DNA of 64,000 nucleotides from Butyrivibrio sp. NC2007 (GTDB lineage: Bacteria > Bacillota > Clostridia > Lachnospirales > Lachnospiraceae). Numbering within the stretch: the first letter of the stretch is position 1; each line of letters begins with the position of its first letter. The stretch is from NCBI RefSeq assembly GCF_000421405.1, contig NZ_ATWY01000009.1:1-64000 (forward strand), written 5' to 3'. The position numbers and the translations under genes are program-made. Positions 54,023-62,796 of the stretch are shown in pieces. The notes below the pieces were generated by a model. The model searched no databases and was not told where the DNA came from. It saw only the letters and a program-made list of their open reading frames with translations.

Positions 54023-55285
54023 TCAAACTCTCTTAGAGAGAACTTCCTTTTCGTACCTTTCAACTTCCTCAAACCACTTGCCATCTTCCGGAGCGCCGCA
54101 TCTTCTGCAGTACTCGTTCCAAACATCGCCAAATGGCATGGTCTTGAGCTCTTCCTGTGTGATCATAAGCTTGGTGAATTCTGAATTATCCTGTAACTTC
54201 TTCAGCTCCTCGTTAGGTGTAAGCAGGGCATTTAAAAGAGCTTTCTGAGTATTTCTGAAGCCTGTTGCCCAAGCGCCGATTCTGTTGATGGATGCATCGA
54301 AGTAATCAAGTGCCATGAATACTCTTCCGTCGAGGCCGCCACAACGTACGATTTCCTTGGCAATCTCTTTTGTCTCATCATCAAAGAGTACAACGTGGTC
54401 TGAATCCCAGCGCACAGGTCTTGTGATGTGAAGTGCGATGTTGGGATAGAATGACAGGAGTGCAGGAATCTTGTCGCTTACAACCTCTGTTGGGTGGTAG
54501 TGACCGTTATCCATAAGAGGAATGCACTTGTCTGAATGTGTCGCTGCAAAAGACAATGTGAACTCTGCGCTACCTACTGTATAGGACTCTACGCCGATTC
54601 CAAAAACCTTGGACTCAACACAGGGCTTAACCTTGTTAAAATCAAAGGGCTCTGAGAGGATCTGCTCGATGGAATCCTTGTAACGGTCTCTTGGCCCCTT
54701 ACGGTCTGCAGGAATATCCTTGAAGCCGTCGCCTGTCCAGATGTTCATTACACAGGTTTCGCCAAGCTCCTCAGCGAGGTAATTGGAAATCCTGATGCAT
54801 GCCTTGCCGTGCTCGATCCAGAACTTTCTCGTCTCTTCATCGGGTGAAGAAAGAGTGAGCGGATCGCATTTAGGGTGTGAGAAGAATGTAGGATTAAAAT
54901 CACATCCAAGGTTTCTAGCCTTGCAGAAATCCACCCACTTCTTGAAGTGCTTGGGCTCAAGCTTATCTCTGTCTACCCATCCGCCGTTCTCATCATCAAA
55001 GATTGCATAGCTTGCGTGAAGATTCATCTTGGCACGTCCGGGAATAAGCTTTAAAACCTCGTCGATATCAGCCATGAGCTCCTCGGGAGTTCTTGCTCTT
55101 CCGGGATAATTTCCTGTTGTCTGGATTCCGCCTGTAAGGGGCTTGCTTGGGTCTGTGTCAAAACCTCTTACGTCGTCTCCCTGCCAGCAGTGAAGCGCGA
55201 TCTCAGCCTCCTTAAGCTTCTCGATTGCTTTTTCTGTGTCAACGCCGATTGCAGCGTATCTCTCTTTTGCCTGTTCGTAACTCAT
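54023..55285 (-). CDS. rhaA: L-rhamnose isomerase
   Basis: A 420-residue TIM-barrel isomerase. It begins YEQAKERYAAIGVDTEKAIE and ALHCWQGDDVRGF, matching RhaA. Metal-binding residues lie in MNLHASYAIF, FFSHPKCDPLTL, DNGHYHPTEV and HITRPVRWDSDHVV. It converts L-rhamnose to L-rhamnulose. GGAGGAAAT precedes the ATG. It is the second gene of the operon, 26 bases after rhaB. Confidence 0.97.
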   Translation of the reverse strand: MSYEQAKERYAAIGVDTEKAIEKLKEAEIALHCWQGDDVRGFDTDPSKPLTGGIQTTGNYPGRARTPEELMADIDEVLKLIPGRAKMNLHASYAIFDDENGGWVDRDKLEPKHFKKWVDFCKARNLGCDFNPTFFSHPKCDPLTLSSPDEETRKFWIEHGKACIRISNYLAEELGETCVMNIWTGDGFKDIPADRKGPRDRYKDSIEQILSEPFDFNKVKPCVESKVFGIGVESYTVGSAEFTLSFAATHSDKCIPLMDNGHYHPTEVVSDKIPALLSFYPNIALHITRPVRWDSDHVVLFDDETKEIAKEIVRCGGLDGRVFMALDYFDASINRIGAWATGFRNTQKALLNALLTPNEELKKLQDNSEFTKLMITQEELKTMPFGDVWNEYCRRCGAPEDGKWFEEVERYEKEVLSKRV

Positions 55286-55311
55286 TTCGTATTTCCTCCG
55301 TTTATATAGTT

Positions 55312-56760
55312 TTATGCTCTGAATTCTTTTATCTCAAAACTGTTATAGATAACATCTCTTGCTGCCTGAAGATCAGAAAGCTCTCCTGATGCGATCATCA
55401 AAATGGCAAGATTTCCGATCGCTGTTCCTTCGATTGGTCCTGCGTAGACAGTAAGGCCAGTTGCCTGTGCTGTCATCTCATTGAGATAGGCATCCTGGCA
55501 TCCGCCGCCGATGATGTTGACGGATGTGATGGTTTTTCCTGTGATTGCGGAAATCTCTTTTATGGTGTCCGCGTAGCATTTTGCAAGTCCACGATAAACA
55601 CATTGCATGATTTCTCCCACTTTCTCGGGAACCGGCTGACCATGCTCTCTGCAGTGGTCCTTGATGGCGTCGATCATGCTCTCGGGTGAAAGAAATGCAT
55701 CATCATTGACATTTATCTCTGCCCCGAAATCTGCGCATTCCCTTGCTGCTGCAATGAGGTCGGGGAAGCTGTAATTCTTGCCGTCTGCGTACTTACTCTT
55801 TCTGCCTTCGACATATTCCGTGCCGTTAAGCTCTCGCCTTATGGACTGGATGATCCACAGTCCCATGATGTTCTTAAGGAACCTGTATCTGTACCAGGCG
55901 CCGCCCTCGTTGGTGAGGTTCTGCTGCCTTGCGTTTTCGCTTGTTATAGGCTCTTTGTTCTCAAGTCCAAGAAGACTCCAGGTTCCGCTTGATAGGAACA
56001 CCGATGAGTCGTCTCTTGCCGGAACTGCAAGGAAAGCTGAGCCTGTGTCATGGGTTGCAGGAAGGATTACCGTTGCATCAAACCCTACTTCTTCCTGAAT
56101 GTCTTTTGCCAAATTACCGACTACAGTGCCGGGCATCGACAACTCTCCAAAGAGTCTCTCAGGAAGTCCAAGCCTTCTGATCACTTCCATGTCCCAAGTC
56201 TTGCCGGCCGCATTTACCAGGTTCGAAGTGGTGGCGTTGGTGTATTCCTGCTTCCTTACGCCTGTCAGCTTGTAGCCCAGGTAGTCAGGCATCATTAAAA
56301 GAGCTTGTGCCTTCTCCAGAAGTTCCGGGCTTTCCTTCTTAAGTGCCATCAGCTGATATATCGTGTTGAAGGGCTGCTTCTGGATTCCGCATCTCTCATA
56401 GAGCTCTTTTTCACTAATGAGGGAAAAGACCTCTTCCTCAATACCCTCTGTTCGAAGGTCCCTGTAAGCAACCGCATCACCCAGCATCTCTCCGGCTTCA
56501 TCAAGGAGCACGTAGTCAACACCCCAGGTGTCGATGCCGATGGATTCAGGAATCATGCCCTCTGCCTTGCAGGCCTTAAGTCCATCTATGATCCCGTTCC
56601 AGAGATTGTCCGTATCCCACACAAGGTGGCCGTTTCTCTGGAGCTGTCTGTTCTCAAATCTGTGCATTTCCTTAAGCTGCATCTGCCCGTTTTCCAGCCA
56701 TCCGATTATGTGGCGTCCGCTGGATGCACCTATGTCAATTGCAAGAAAATATTTATTCAT
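55312..56760 (-). CDS. rhaB: rhamnulokinase
   Basis: A 482-residue FGGY-family kinase. The nucleotide-side start is FLAIDIGASSGRHIIGWL. Further marks are DTWGVDYVLLDEAG, ATHDTGSAFLAVP, SSGTWSLLGLE and IIGGGCQDAYLNEMTAQATG. It phosphorylates L-rhamnulose at O1. The ATG at 56760 follows GGAG at the right distance; the longer frame does not. First gene of the rhamnose operon, divergent from an AraC regulator. Confidence 0.95.
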   Translation of the reverse strand: MNKYFLAIDIGASSGRHIIGWLENGQMQLKEMHRFENRQLQRNGHLVWDTDNLWNGIIDGLKACKAEGMIPESIGIDTWGVDYVLLDEAGEMLGDAVAYRDLRTEGIEEEVFSLISEKELYERCGIQKQPFNTIYQLMALKKESPELLEKAQALLMMPDYLGYKLTGVRKQEYTNATTSNLVNAAGKTWDMEVIRRLGLPERLFGELSMPGTVVGNLAKDIQEEVGFDATVILPATHDTGSAFLAVPARDDSSVFLSSGTWSLLGLENKEPITSENARQQNLTNEGGAWYRYRFLKNIMGLWIIQSIRRELNGTEYVEGRKSKYADGKNYSFPDLIAAARECADFGAEINVNDDAFLSPESMIDAIKDHCREHGQPVPEKVGEIMQCVYRGLAKCYADTIKEISAITGKTITSVNIIGGGCQDAYLNEMTAQATGLTVYAGPIEGTAIGNLAILMIASGELSDLQAARDVIYNSFEIKEFRA

Positions 56761-56795
56761 ATCGAAACTCCAATACATTTAGTGTCAACAATGCT

Positions 56796-56824
56796 ATAAT
56801 ATGGGATATGTGAGGAATATTCTA
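56796..56824 (-). promoter_or_regulatory. activator-dependent promoter of rhaB operon
   Basis: On the minus strand TATTAT (56801-56796) is preceded at 17 bases by the poor -35 TAGAAT (56824-56819). The AraC-type direct repeat abuts this -35, the class II activator arrangement. Confidence 0.6.
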
Positions 56825-56857
56825 GGACCATATCTCTCACAAAATAGGACCTTATTT
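56823..56857. promoter_or_regulatory. AraC-type direct-repeat operator (TAGGACC twice, 22 bp apart)
   Basis: TAGGACCATATCT at 56823 and TAGGACCTTATTT at 56845 agree at 11 of 13 positions. The spacing suits two AraC half-sites on one face of the helix. It lies between rhaB and its probable regulator. Confidence 0.65.
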
Positions 56858-56881
56858 GACATGTATTGTTATGGGTGATTT

Positions 56882-57853
56882 ATGAGAAAAGAACTTGTTG
56901 AAACCTTAAGTAAAATGACCGAGGAGGAAGAGCGCATTATCAGGGAAAACGGCGCTATTTCAAAAGATATTTACACCTCCGAGGATGAGTTTGTCATCGA
57001 TGCTGCCAAGCTCCTTGAGAAGGGTAAGCTCATTGCCATCCGTCCCCACACCAGATTTGCGTACTTCCCGGTGCACAGGCACAACTATATAGAAATGCTG
57101 GTGATGATAAAGGGAAATCTGACTACCAAGATCGTTGACGGCGATACTCTCTTTTTATCCGAAGGAGATATCCTTCTGATGAACCGTCACACCAGGCATG
57201 AGATCATGCCATGTAGCAGCGAAGATATAGCGGTAAACATTATAATCCTCCCGGAGTTCTTTTCCCGGAGTGATGTCTCCTATGACCGAGAGAACGTGCT
57301 GCGTGACTTCATCATCACTTCGCTGTCAGAGAAAAAAAATCACAGCGACTATCTTCTGTATCACACAAAAGATATGGTCGCTGTGGATAATCTTGTTGAG
57401 AATCTTATCTGGACGCTCACCTCAGGCCACAAAGGCATGAACCAGATTGTAAATACTACGATGGATCTTTTACTGATGAATCTTGCTGCGCTCTCTTCCG
57501 ACACCCTTAAGGACATGGGCTCAAAGGGCCAGCAGACAACCATCAATGCGCTTGAGTACATCGATCATAACTATAAGAGTGGTACTCTTGATGAACTTGC
57601 GTCTGTAACCGGCTATTCGACGGCTTATTTAAGTCGTCTGTTAAAGAGTCACACCGGGAGCAACTTCAAGCAGCTCCTTCAGACCAGAAAGCTCCAGCAG
57701 GCTGCGTATTACCTGGAGAACACGACACTTACCACCGAGAAAATCATTGAGAAGATCGGGTACGAGAACAGTGCATACTTCTATAGGAAGTTTTCGGAGA
57801 AGTATGGGTGCTCCCCAAGGGATTACAGGAAGAAGGTCAGTGTGCTGGGGTAA
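56882..57853 (+). CDS. AraC-family regulator of the rhamnose operon
   Basis: A 323-residue protein. The sensor half has a cupin motif (FPVHRHNYIEMLVMIKGN, LFLSEGDILLMNRHTRHEI). The DNA-binding half has GTLDELASVTGYSTAYLSRL and TTEKIIEKIGYENSAYFYRK, ending GCSPRDYRK. Its N-terminal ~50 residues are extra compared with RhaS. It is divergent from rhaB with TAGGACC repeats between, so rhamnose-dependent activation is likely. The ribosome binding site is weak (GGGTG). It is called RhaS-like by context, not by close sequence match. Confidence 0.88.
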   Translation: MRKELVETLSKMTEEEERIIRENGAISKDIYTSEDEFVIDAAKLLEKGKLIAIRPHTRFAYFPVHRHNYIEMLVMIKGNLTTKIVDGDTLFLSEGDILLMNRHTRHEIMPCSSEDIAVNIIILPEFFSRSDVSYDRENVLRDFIITSLSEKKNHSDYLLYHTKDMVAVDNLVENLIWTLTSGHKGMNQIVNTTMDLLLMNLAALSSDTLKDMGSKGQQTTINALEYIDHNYKSGTLDELASVTGYSTAYLSRLLKSHTGSNFKQLLQTRKLQQAAYYLENTTLTTEKIIEKIGYENSAYFYRKFSEKYGCSPRDYRKKVSVLG

Positions 57854-57876
57854 GCGAATTGTCGAGACAACCTCTT

Positions 57877-58650
57877 TTACTGCGCGTCTTTGGGTAAGAT
57901 TGTCAGAGCAGAGAACTTTTCTGCATTCTTCTTGGCTCTTACCAGCACATTGATCAAAACAACAACATTTGTCAAAACTGCTATGCCGCCAAGTATGCCG
58001 CCTACAATAAAATCGCCGCCCCTTATAGCAGGATAATTAAAGACTGTTCCGGCATCATACAGAGTATGTAAAGCCATTGGGACGATGAGTGCCAGAGCCC
58101 AGTATAATGCAGTAGGTCCTTCACCTTTTTGTTTGTTATACTTTGCCCTGCCAATAAACTCTCCCATGATCATGTTAAGCGTCATATGAGTGAACATTAA
58201 AGGAGTCCTGATCAATAATACAATAATCGACGCCCCAAAAGTAAAGTCTTCCACAACCGTGAAGCCAAAGCCCACAGCAGCACCAAGGAGGATATACTCA
58301 TAAACGTTGTTTATCTTATTTTTTAAGATGACGATTGTGATGATGATTGCAAGAAACTTAAACAGTTCCTCCGTTCCTCCCGCTACAAAGAAGGCTGTAT
58401 AAAAAGCTGCCGGGAAATTTGCCATTGCTTCACCCGATACCCCAATGCTTTTAAATGCATATGCTAAACCAAGACCGGTAGGACCGGAAATCGGTACGCA
58501 AATGCCGCCCAAAACTATCGGCAGGATTGCCTGAAGTTTCCCTATAGGCTCAGGGACTTCCCTTTTGATCATTCGAAGGTAAATAAATCCACAGATAACT
58601 AAGGCAAACAATGAAGCAATAATCGAAATAATAGTTGTTTTTACGTCCAT
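57877..58650 (-). CDS. PrsW-family intramembrane protease
   Basis: A 257-residue membrane protein with about seven helices. The glutamic-protease motifs are AGGTEELFKFLAI (EExxK), AAVGFGFTVVEDFTFG, and the later HMTLNM and ALHTLYDAG histidines. PrsW proteases cleave anti-sigma factors in membranes or act on related CAAX-like substrates. The target is not encoded next to it. GAAATTATC precedes the ATG with a GGGAAA site. It lies 48 bases after the S41 lipoprotein gene and may share its transcript. Confidence 0.88.
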   Translation of the reverse strand: MDVKTTIISIIASLFALVICGFIYLRMIKREVPEPIGKLQAILPIVLGGICVPISGPTGLGLAYAFKSIGVSGEAMANFPAAFYTAFFVAGGTEELFKFLAIIITIVILKNKINNVYEYILLGAAVGFGFTVVEDFTFGASIIVLLIRTPLMFTHMTLNMIMGEFIGRAKYNKQKGEGPTALYWALALIVPMALHTLYDAGTVFNYPAIRGGDFIVGGILGGIAVLTNVVVLINVLVRAKKNAEKFSALTILPKDAQ

Positions 58651-58698
58651 GATAATTTCCCTTTCTCAAAAAGTTGCTATAAACAGTTCCCCTATAGC

Positions 58699-60411
58699 TT
58701 AGTACAGATCATTTATATACTCAGTCAGTGCCTGCCTGTCATAGAAGTGCTCCGGCTGCCGGATCACATAATCCGGTTCAACGCCCTGATCGATGTCATA
58801 CACAGACCCGTTTTTCATGTAGCTTAGGCGATGATTGCTTGACATTTGAAGTATAGTCCCATCTGCAGTAACAAATGGCATTACGGTGCATGCGCCGCCT
58901 CCGCTTTGCTGCCCTAATATTGTGACCTGTCCCGATGATTTTAATACGCTCGGGACCAGATTCCCGCAGGAAAAACTGATAGGCGAAGTCAGGCAATAGA
59001 GATTGTAATCAAGGAGCGAATCCTTTTCATCGTATTTGCCATCAAGATTGGCATCTGCTCGAAAACATTCGTTGGAATAAGCGCCAGTCAGTGTATCCTG
59101 GATACATACTGAACCCTCTCCCAAAAACAGGCTGATCACAAAGCTTGCAGTAACGGTATCACCACCTGAATTCATACTAAGATCCATGACTACATTCTTT
59201 ATAGGGCTTCCCCTTCTCGTAATCTGAGAATAGGAATACAGAAGAAGCCCAACTGTATCCTGGGTATCGGCAGTAGGTGCATTTTCATAATAATCAGCAT
59301 CCTGATCTTTTGTCATGAAACTGTCAAAGGTGATATATGCTGTGTTTCCTACTTCTTCATAGCCCGGAACTCCATCAGGGTAAAACTTTTCTCTGGCAGT
59401 GTAATACTTCATCGCCGAACTGTTCATATCCTGAATTGACTTGCCACTCTTCCCCTCAATGTTAGTATCCAGGCCCATTCGCCACGAATTAAGCATATAC
59501 CCGCTGTGCATATCATCAATATAAAGTTCCATCAAAACTTTCATCGCCTTTGCAGACATCTCGGGATCAGTACTCCTTAGCGCGTCACTAAGAGCTGTCT
59601 CAGCAAAAAAGTCGTCAAAATTCTCGATCCCATGGCTTTCTTTCAGGCCATAATAATAGTCCATTACCATACATAGTTCATTATAGGTAAACTCCGCCAG
59701 GTCCTCGCTTTTGCTCTCCTTCGGCTGTGCTTCATAATACTTTCTCAAAAGTTCCCTTCCGGGTTCCGAGCCATACTCATACACAAATACTCCTTCGTTG
59801 TTATACAAAAGACATACATAACTCGGAAGAGACAACATAATATCGCTTAAGGTCTGCATGGGAATATAGCATTTACCATTCTCTTCAATCAGGTCTATCC
59901 CATATTTTTTCAGATCAAAAACCACCTCTGAACCAAAGCGGCTGTATGAGTTTTCTTCTGAGAGTATCAGGCCATCAAATACCGTATCAGGCTGCAATAC
60001 ATCTATAACCGTGCTCGTCCAGGACGGGACAAAAAAGGCATCGAAATCATAAAAGCTTATTGTGTCCTTATCACAATCTATCTGCATAGGATACTGGTTT
60101 TCACGGGTAATTGTTACCACTGAGCCTTGGGCCGAAGTGGTCAGTGCATAATTTTCATCTTCAATAATCTCGTGATTTACTCTCTCCACCAGGGAGACGG
60201 CAGTATCAATGTCAAGATAGGGAATGTCTTTGCTTTCGTCAGCGAACCAGAGCTTGATACTTTCCTCATTATTGGCAGAGTGAAAATATAAAGGAATTTC
60301 CATTTCAGTAAGGGTGCTTCCGGATGATGTTCCGCAGGAGGTCAAAAGAGCACTTCCCAAGATGGTCAATGCCAAAACAGTCCAGATCTGATTGTATGAT
60401 TGCTTTTTCAT
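58699..60411 (-). CDS. S41-family peptidase-like lipoprotein
   Basis: A 570-residue lipoprotein. The lipobox is LLTSCG (C26). Residues ~30-230 are an unassigned beta-rich domain. The C-terminal half is an S41 (C-terminal processing peptidase/tricorn-like) fold: TAYITFDSFM, VVMDLSMNSGGDTVTA, the nucleophile-containing SFSCGNLVPSVLK, QQSGGGACTVMPF and the end DIDQGVEPDYVI. It is anchored outside the cell, where it may cleave peptides. AGGAGGTGCT precedes the ATG. Confidence 0.85.
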   Translation of the reverse strand: MKKQSYNQIWTVLALTILGSALLTSCGTSSGSTLTEMEIPLYFHSANNEESIKLWFADESKDIPYLDIDTAVSLVERVNHEIIEDENYALTTSAQGSVVTITRENQYPMQIDCDKDTISFYDFDAFFVPSWTSTVIDVLQPDTVFDGLILSEENSYSRFGSEVVFDLKKYGIDLIEENGKCYIPMQTLSDIMLSLPSYVCLLYNNEGVFVYEYGSEPGRELLRKYYEAQPKESKSEDLAEFTYNELCMVMDYYYGLKESHGIENFDDFFAETALSDALRSTDPEMSAKAMKVLMELYIDDMHSGYMLNSWRMGLDTNIEGKSGKSIQDMNSSAMKYYTAREKFYPDGVPGYEEVGNTAYITFDSFMTKDQDADYYENAPTADTQDTVGLLLYSYSQITRRGSPIKNVVMDLSMNSGGDTVTASFVISLFLGEGSVCIQDTLTGAYSNECFRADANLDGKYDEKDSLLDYNLYCLTSPISFSCGNLVPSVLKSSGQVTILGQQSGGGACTVMPFVTADGTILQMSSNHRLSYMKNGSVYDIDQGVEPDYVIRQPEHFYDRQALTEYINDLY

Positions 60412-60550
60412 GGAGCACCTCCTGATTGGGCACCTGATACTTTCCCTTTATTGTGAGGAACAAACTCTCATATATAAATTATGAGCCAATTCAGATTTGA
60501 ACTCCAATAAAAAATTGATAAAATGTGTTTTGTATTACGTTTCGAGCAAA
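60412..60550. other. upstream region of S41 lipoprotein gene
   Basis: AT-rich spacer with no clear promoter or repeat. The ribosome binding site of the lipoprotein gene is at its left end. Confidence 0.3.
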
Positions 60551-60582
60551 AAAGGACAGATATCGCACTGATTCTGTCCTTT
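60551..60582 (-). terminator. orphan intrinsic terminator left of array D
   Basis: AAAGGACAGA pairs with TCTGTCCTTT around 12 bases. On the minus strand the run TTTTTTGC follows the stem. No protein gene ends just to its right, so it most likely ends a leftward transcript that crosses array D. A T-rich tract on the other side could also allow rightward use. Confidence 0.7.
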
Positions 60583-60706
60583 CCATTTTTCCACTATTTT
60601 AATAAGGTGATTTTTTGATTGAAACCAAAAGAAGATTAACTTCCGGGATAACTTATCATCCGCAATTAGATTTTCTTATTCATATAATTTGGCAAATTTG
60701 CAAAAT

Positions 60707-60877
60707 TGACTAATGTATATTATTTTGCATGCTTTAGTGACTTGAATCAGACAATTTCACTTTCAAATTGAAAAAAATTTGACTAAGTCTGCTGAAATCT
60801 ATCACCTGAGTCACTCAAGCATCATTAGAAGCTCCAAAAAGAGTGACTAAATTTGGGAATTATTGATAGTTTAGTCA
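60707..60877. repeat. array D, first set: TGACTAA / TTAGTCA pairs at 34-bp span
   Basis: Pairs at 60707-60740 (TGACTAA..TTAGTGA), 60780-60813 (TGACTAA..TGAGTCA) and 60844-60877 (TGACTAAA..TTTAGTCA). All three span exactly 34 bp. Unit starts are 73 and 64 bases apart. The 20-nt interiors are unrelated. Confidence 0.65.
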
Positions 60878-60897
60878 AAAAATGAAAATATTTCAAT

Positions 60898-61010
60898 GTA
60901 TGCCTTTAATAGATAAAAAGGGCTATTTAAGGCATACAAAGACAAATCAAAGATCAATAATATATTAAAAATATGCCTTCAGAAAACAAAAACACCTTGT
61001 TAAGGCATAT
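60898..61010. repeat. array D, second set: ATGCCTT / AAGGCAT pairs at 40-bp span
   Basis: GTATGCCTT..AAGGCATAC at 60898-60937 and ATATGCCTT..AAGGCATAT at 60971-61010. Both have 9-bp perfect arms, a 22-nt interior and a 40-bp span, 73 bases apart. They directly follow the first set. Confidence 0.72.
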
Positions 61011-61056
61011 TTCTAAAATTCCGCCCCGCACTTTGTCATTGTACATAATCCCGGAA

Positions 61057-61191
61057 TTAAACCTTTGAAGCCACCCATGCAATGAGCACTGCCAAAACCG
61101 GGAATCCTATAACTGTAGACACCCACTTGCCGATCAGTGTTTTTCCGTAGATGTACGGCATCATATCCTCTGTTCCGGGGATGATCCATGC
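61057..61191 (-). pseudogene. short membrane-protein C-terminus, probable remnant
   Basis: After an in-frame TAG, the minus strand encodes IIPGTEDMMPYIYGKTLIGK and one membrane helix ending IAWVASKV. It reads like the last helix and tail of a multi-pass transporter. An ATG at 61164 with AGAGGA just upstream would give a 35-residue single-helix peptide, so a genuine tiny membrane protein cannot be excluded. The parent family is not recognised. Confidence 0.4.
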
Positions 61192-61332
61192 CTATGTTTT
61201 CCTTCCAATACATGATATCACCATTGTTAGCTACTACTAACCTTGTATTATAAAAAATAATGTTCTTGTGGAAATATGATTGGAAAAGTAGTAATATAGC
61301 CAAGGCTTATTATATAAATGGAGGATTTTTCA

Positions 61333-61838
61333 ATGGCTAAAACAAAAACTGGAACTTTTCAACCACAGACGGAACACCTATAGAGATCAGTCTGCGCAAG
61401 AATACCTGGATATCTGTCAATGGTGGCGAGGAAGTAAATGCCAAGACCATCAAAAACAGTGCTGACAGCAATTTCTTCGAAGCAGTATTTGATATTGCAC
61501 TCCCTAATGGTGAGATTGCAAAGATGTTCTCTTCTACCACTCAGAAACACCTTGTATACAACGGCAGGGACGTTGTTACCGGAGAGGAGTACACAGTAGC
61601 TCCTATCCCAGCATGGACATGGGTATTTGTTGTACTTTATGCTATCAACTTTTTCGTATTTCTCGGTGGAGCACTTGGCGGTGTAGTCAATCTTTTTGCA
61701 ATTCTCTTTACTGTTCAGATTGCAACCAGAAGCAAAAAATCTACCGGAGTTAAGATACTTCTTAATGTTCTCCTATTTGTAGGTGTTGTGATTCTTTCAC
61801 TGGTCATCGCCTCATTGTTTTTAGGAATTCGCGGATAA
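61333..61838 (+). pseudogene. small membrane protein gene with a one-base frameshift
   Basis: The ATG at 61333 has GGAGGA upstream but the frame stops at 61381. Reading shifted after the T4 run at 61356-61359 gives a continuous product: MAKTKTGTF, then TTDGTPIEISLRKNTWISVN, NSADSNFFEAVFDIALPNGE, a link PAWTWVFVV, and three hydrophobic segments ending SLFLGIRG. One missing T restores the frame, so this is a real frameshift, phase variation or an assembly error in a homopolymer. The family is not recognised; it has an N-terminal soluble beta domain and a membrane tail. Confidence 0.65.
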
Positions 61839-61844
61839 TAACAA

Positions 61845-61879
61845 AGGCCGGAGGAATCAATTTCCTCCGGCCTGTTTTT
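61845..61879 (+). terminator. strong intrinsic terminator
   Basis: AGGCCGGAGGAA (61845-61856) pairs with TTCCTCCGGCCT (61862-61873) and is followed by GTTTTTG. It follows the frameshifted membrane gene. Confidence 0.92.
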
Positions 61880-61890
61880 GTATGACGACG

Positions 61891-62052
61891 CTATGCTTTC
61901 TTCTTATATCCGCAGTCACAATACGGACCGCCTGAAGCCAGTGTATATTCCCTGACAAAATCTGAAGCACCGCCCAGTTCACTCATTGTATAGTCCAAAT
62001 GGCACATCGCAGGAACCAGGTCAAAAAATCCACATTCCTGCAGGCATTCCAT
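61891..62052 (-). pseudogene. C-terminal fragment of an ATC-hydrolase-family protein
   Basis: A 53-codon frame encodes MECLQECGFFDLVPAMCHLD and TLASGGPYCDCGYKKKA. This is the conserved tail of the L-2-amino-thiazoline-4-carboxylate hydrolase family, also seen at the end of the next gene (TLGRGADRCDFCLRIRNN). The N-terminal three quarters are missing and an in-frame stop precedes the ATG. It is likely a leftover of a tandem duplicate. It could be translated as a small peptide. Confidence 0.6.
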
Positions 62053-62087
62053 TATATTTCATTACTTTAGCTTTTTATGCCTCCCGT

Positions 62088-62705
62088 TTAATTGTTTCTG
62101 ATTCGCAGGCAAAAATCGCACCTGTCTGCGCCTCTTCCCAATGTCCCCTTCCTGATGAACTCAAGTCCCGGAAGATTGCCATATATCCTGTCATCATTTC
62201 CGCAGAAGATCTTCGTGATTTCAGGGCACCCCAGTTCCGTAAAATATCTACTATAAGGACATTCTGTTACATCCATCCTGTATTCGCCCTTTTTGTTTGG
62301 GTAAAAGACATTTTGAAATCCGCAAGAAGATCCAAATATCTTTTTGGTCATTGGATCCCACATTTTAACAAATAAGCTTTTCATTCCGGGTACTCTCATC
62401 AGTCTGGCCAGCTTAGCCTGTATACCTACGCACCCTGCAATCGCAGCATCTTCAATAACTTTATATGCCGCATTCTCGCCCAGTATAGGCTTTATTGTCA
62501 GATATATTGCTGAGGAAGGGAAAATCCTGCTATCAGTATGGGTATGTACTCCCTTAGGCAATGACTCGTACTTACGCAGATACTCTGAAAGCTTAACTGT
62601 GGCATCATTCCAGAGCCTATCGCTTTGCTCCTTAGGAAAAGCCTTATCCATTTCAGCCTTTATGAAGCCTTTCTTGGACATTATCTGTTCTGCTTTACTT
62701 TGCAT
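62088..62705 (-). CDS. L-2-amino-thiazoline-4-carboxylate hydrolase-family protein
   Basis: A 205-residue soluble protein. The core has AYKVIEDAAIAGCVGIQAKL, FGSSCGFQNVFYPNKKGEYR, and the Cys-rich DVTECPYSRYFTELGCPEI then TKIFCGNDD, ending TLGRGADRCDFCL. These match the family pattern of conserved cysteines. Members are mostly uncharacterised in Clostridia and the substrate is unknown. The start at 62705 follows GAGAGGAAA; a start at 62732 would add nine residues. A paralogous tail lies 36 bases downstream. Confidence 0.75.
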   Translation of the reverse strand: MQSKAEQIMSKKGFIKAEMDKAFPKEQSDRLWNDATVKLSEYLRKYESLPKGVHTHTDSRIFPSSAIYLTIKPILGENAAYKVIEDAAIAGCVGIQAKLARLMRVPGMKSLFVKMWDPMTKKIFGSSCGFQNVFYPNKKGEYRMDVTECPYSRYFTELGCPEITKIFCGNDDRIYGNLPGLEFIRKGTLGRGADRCDFCLRIRNN

Positions 62706-62796
62706 TTTCGATTTCCTCTCATTGAAATTCATCTCTGATTTTTACATCGCTATATTTCATGATATCACTTAATGTTAGTTTGTGCTAACTAATCAC

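Noticed and set aside
60707..60877. loxP-like recombination sites (34 bp)
   Set aside because: The span matches loxP, but arms are 7 bases with a 20-base centre, not 13 and 8. No recombinase gene is nearby.
61013..61303. 96-residue leftward open frame
   Set aside because: Another frame of the same strand (61057-61191) encodes a better membrane helix. This longer frame has unnatural composition.
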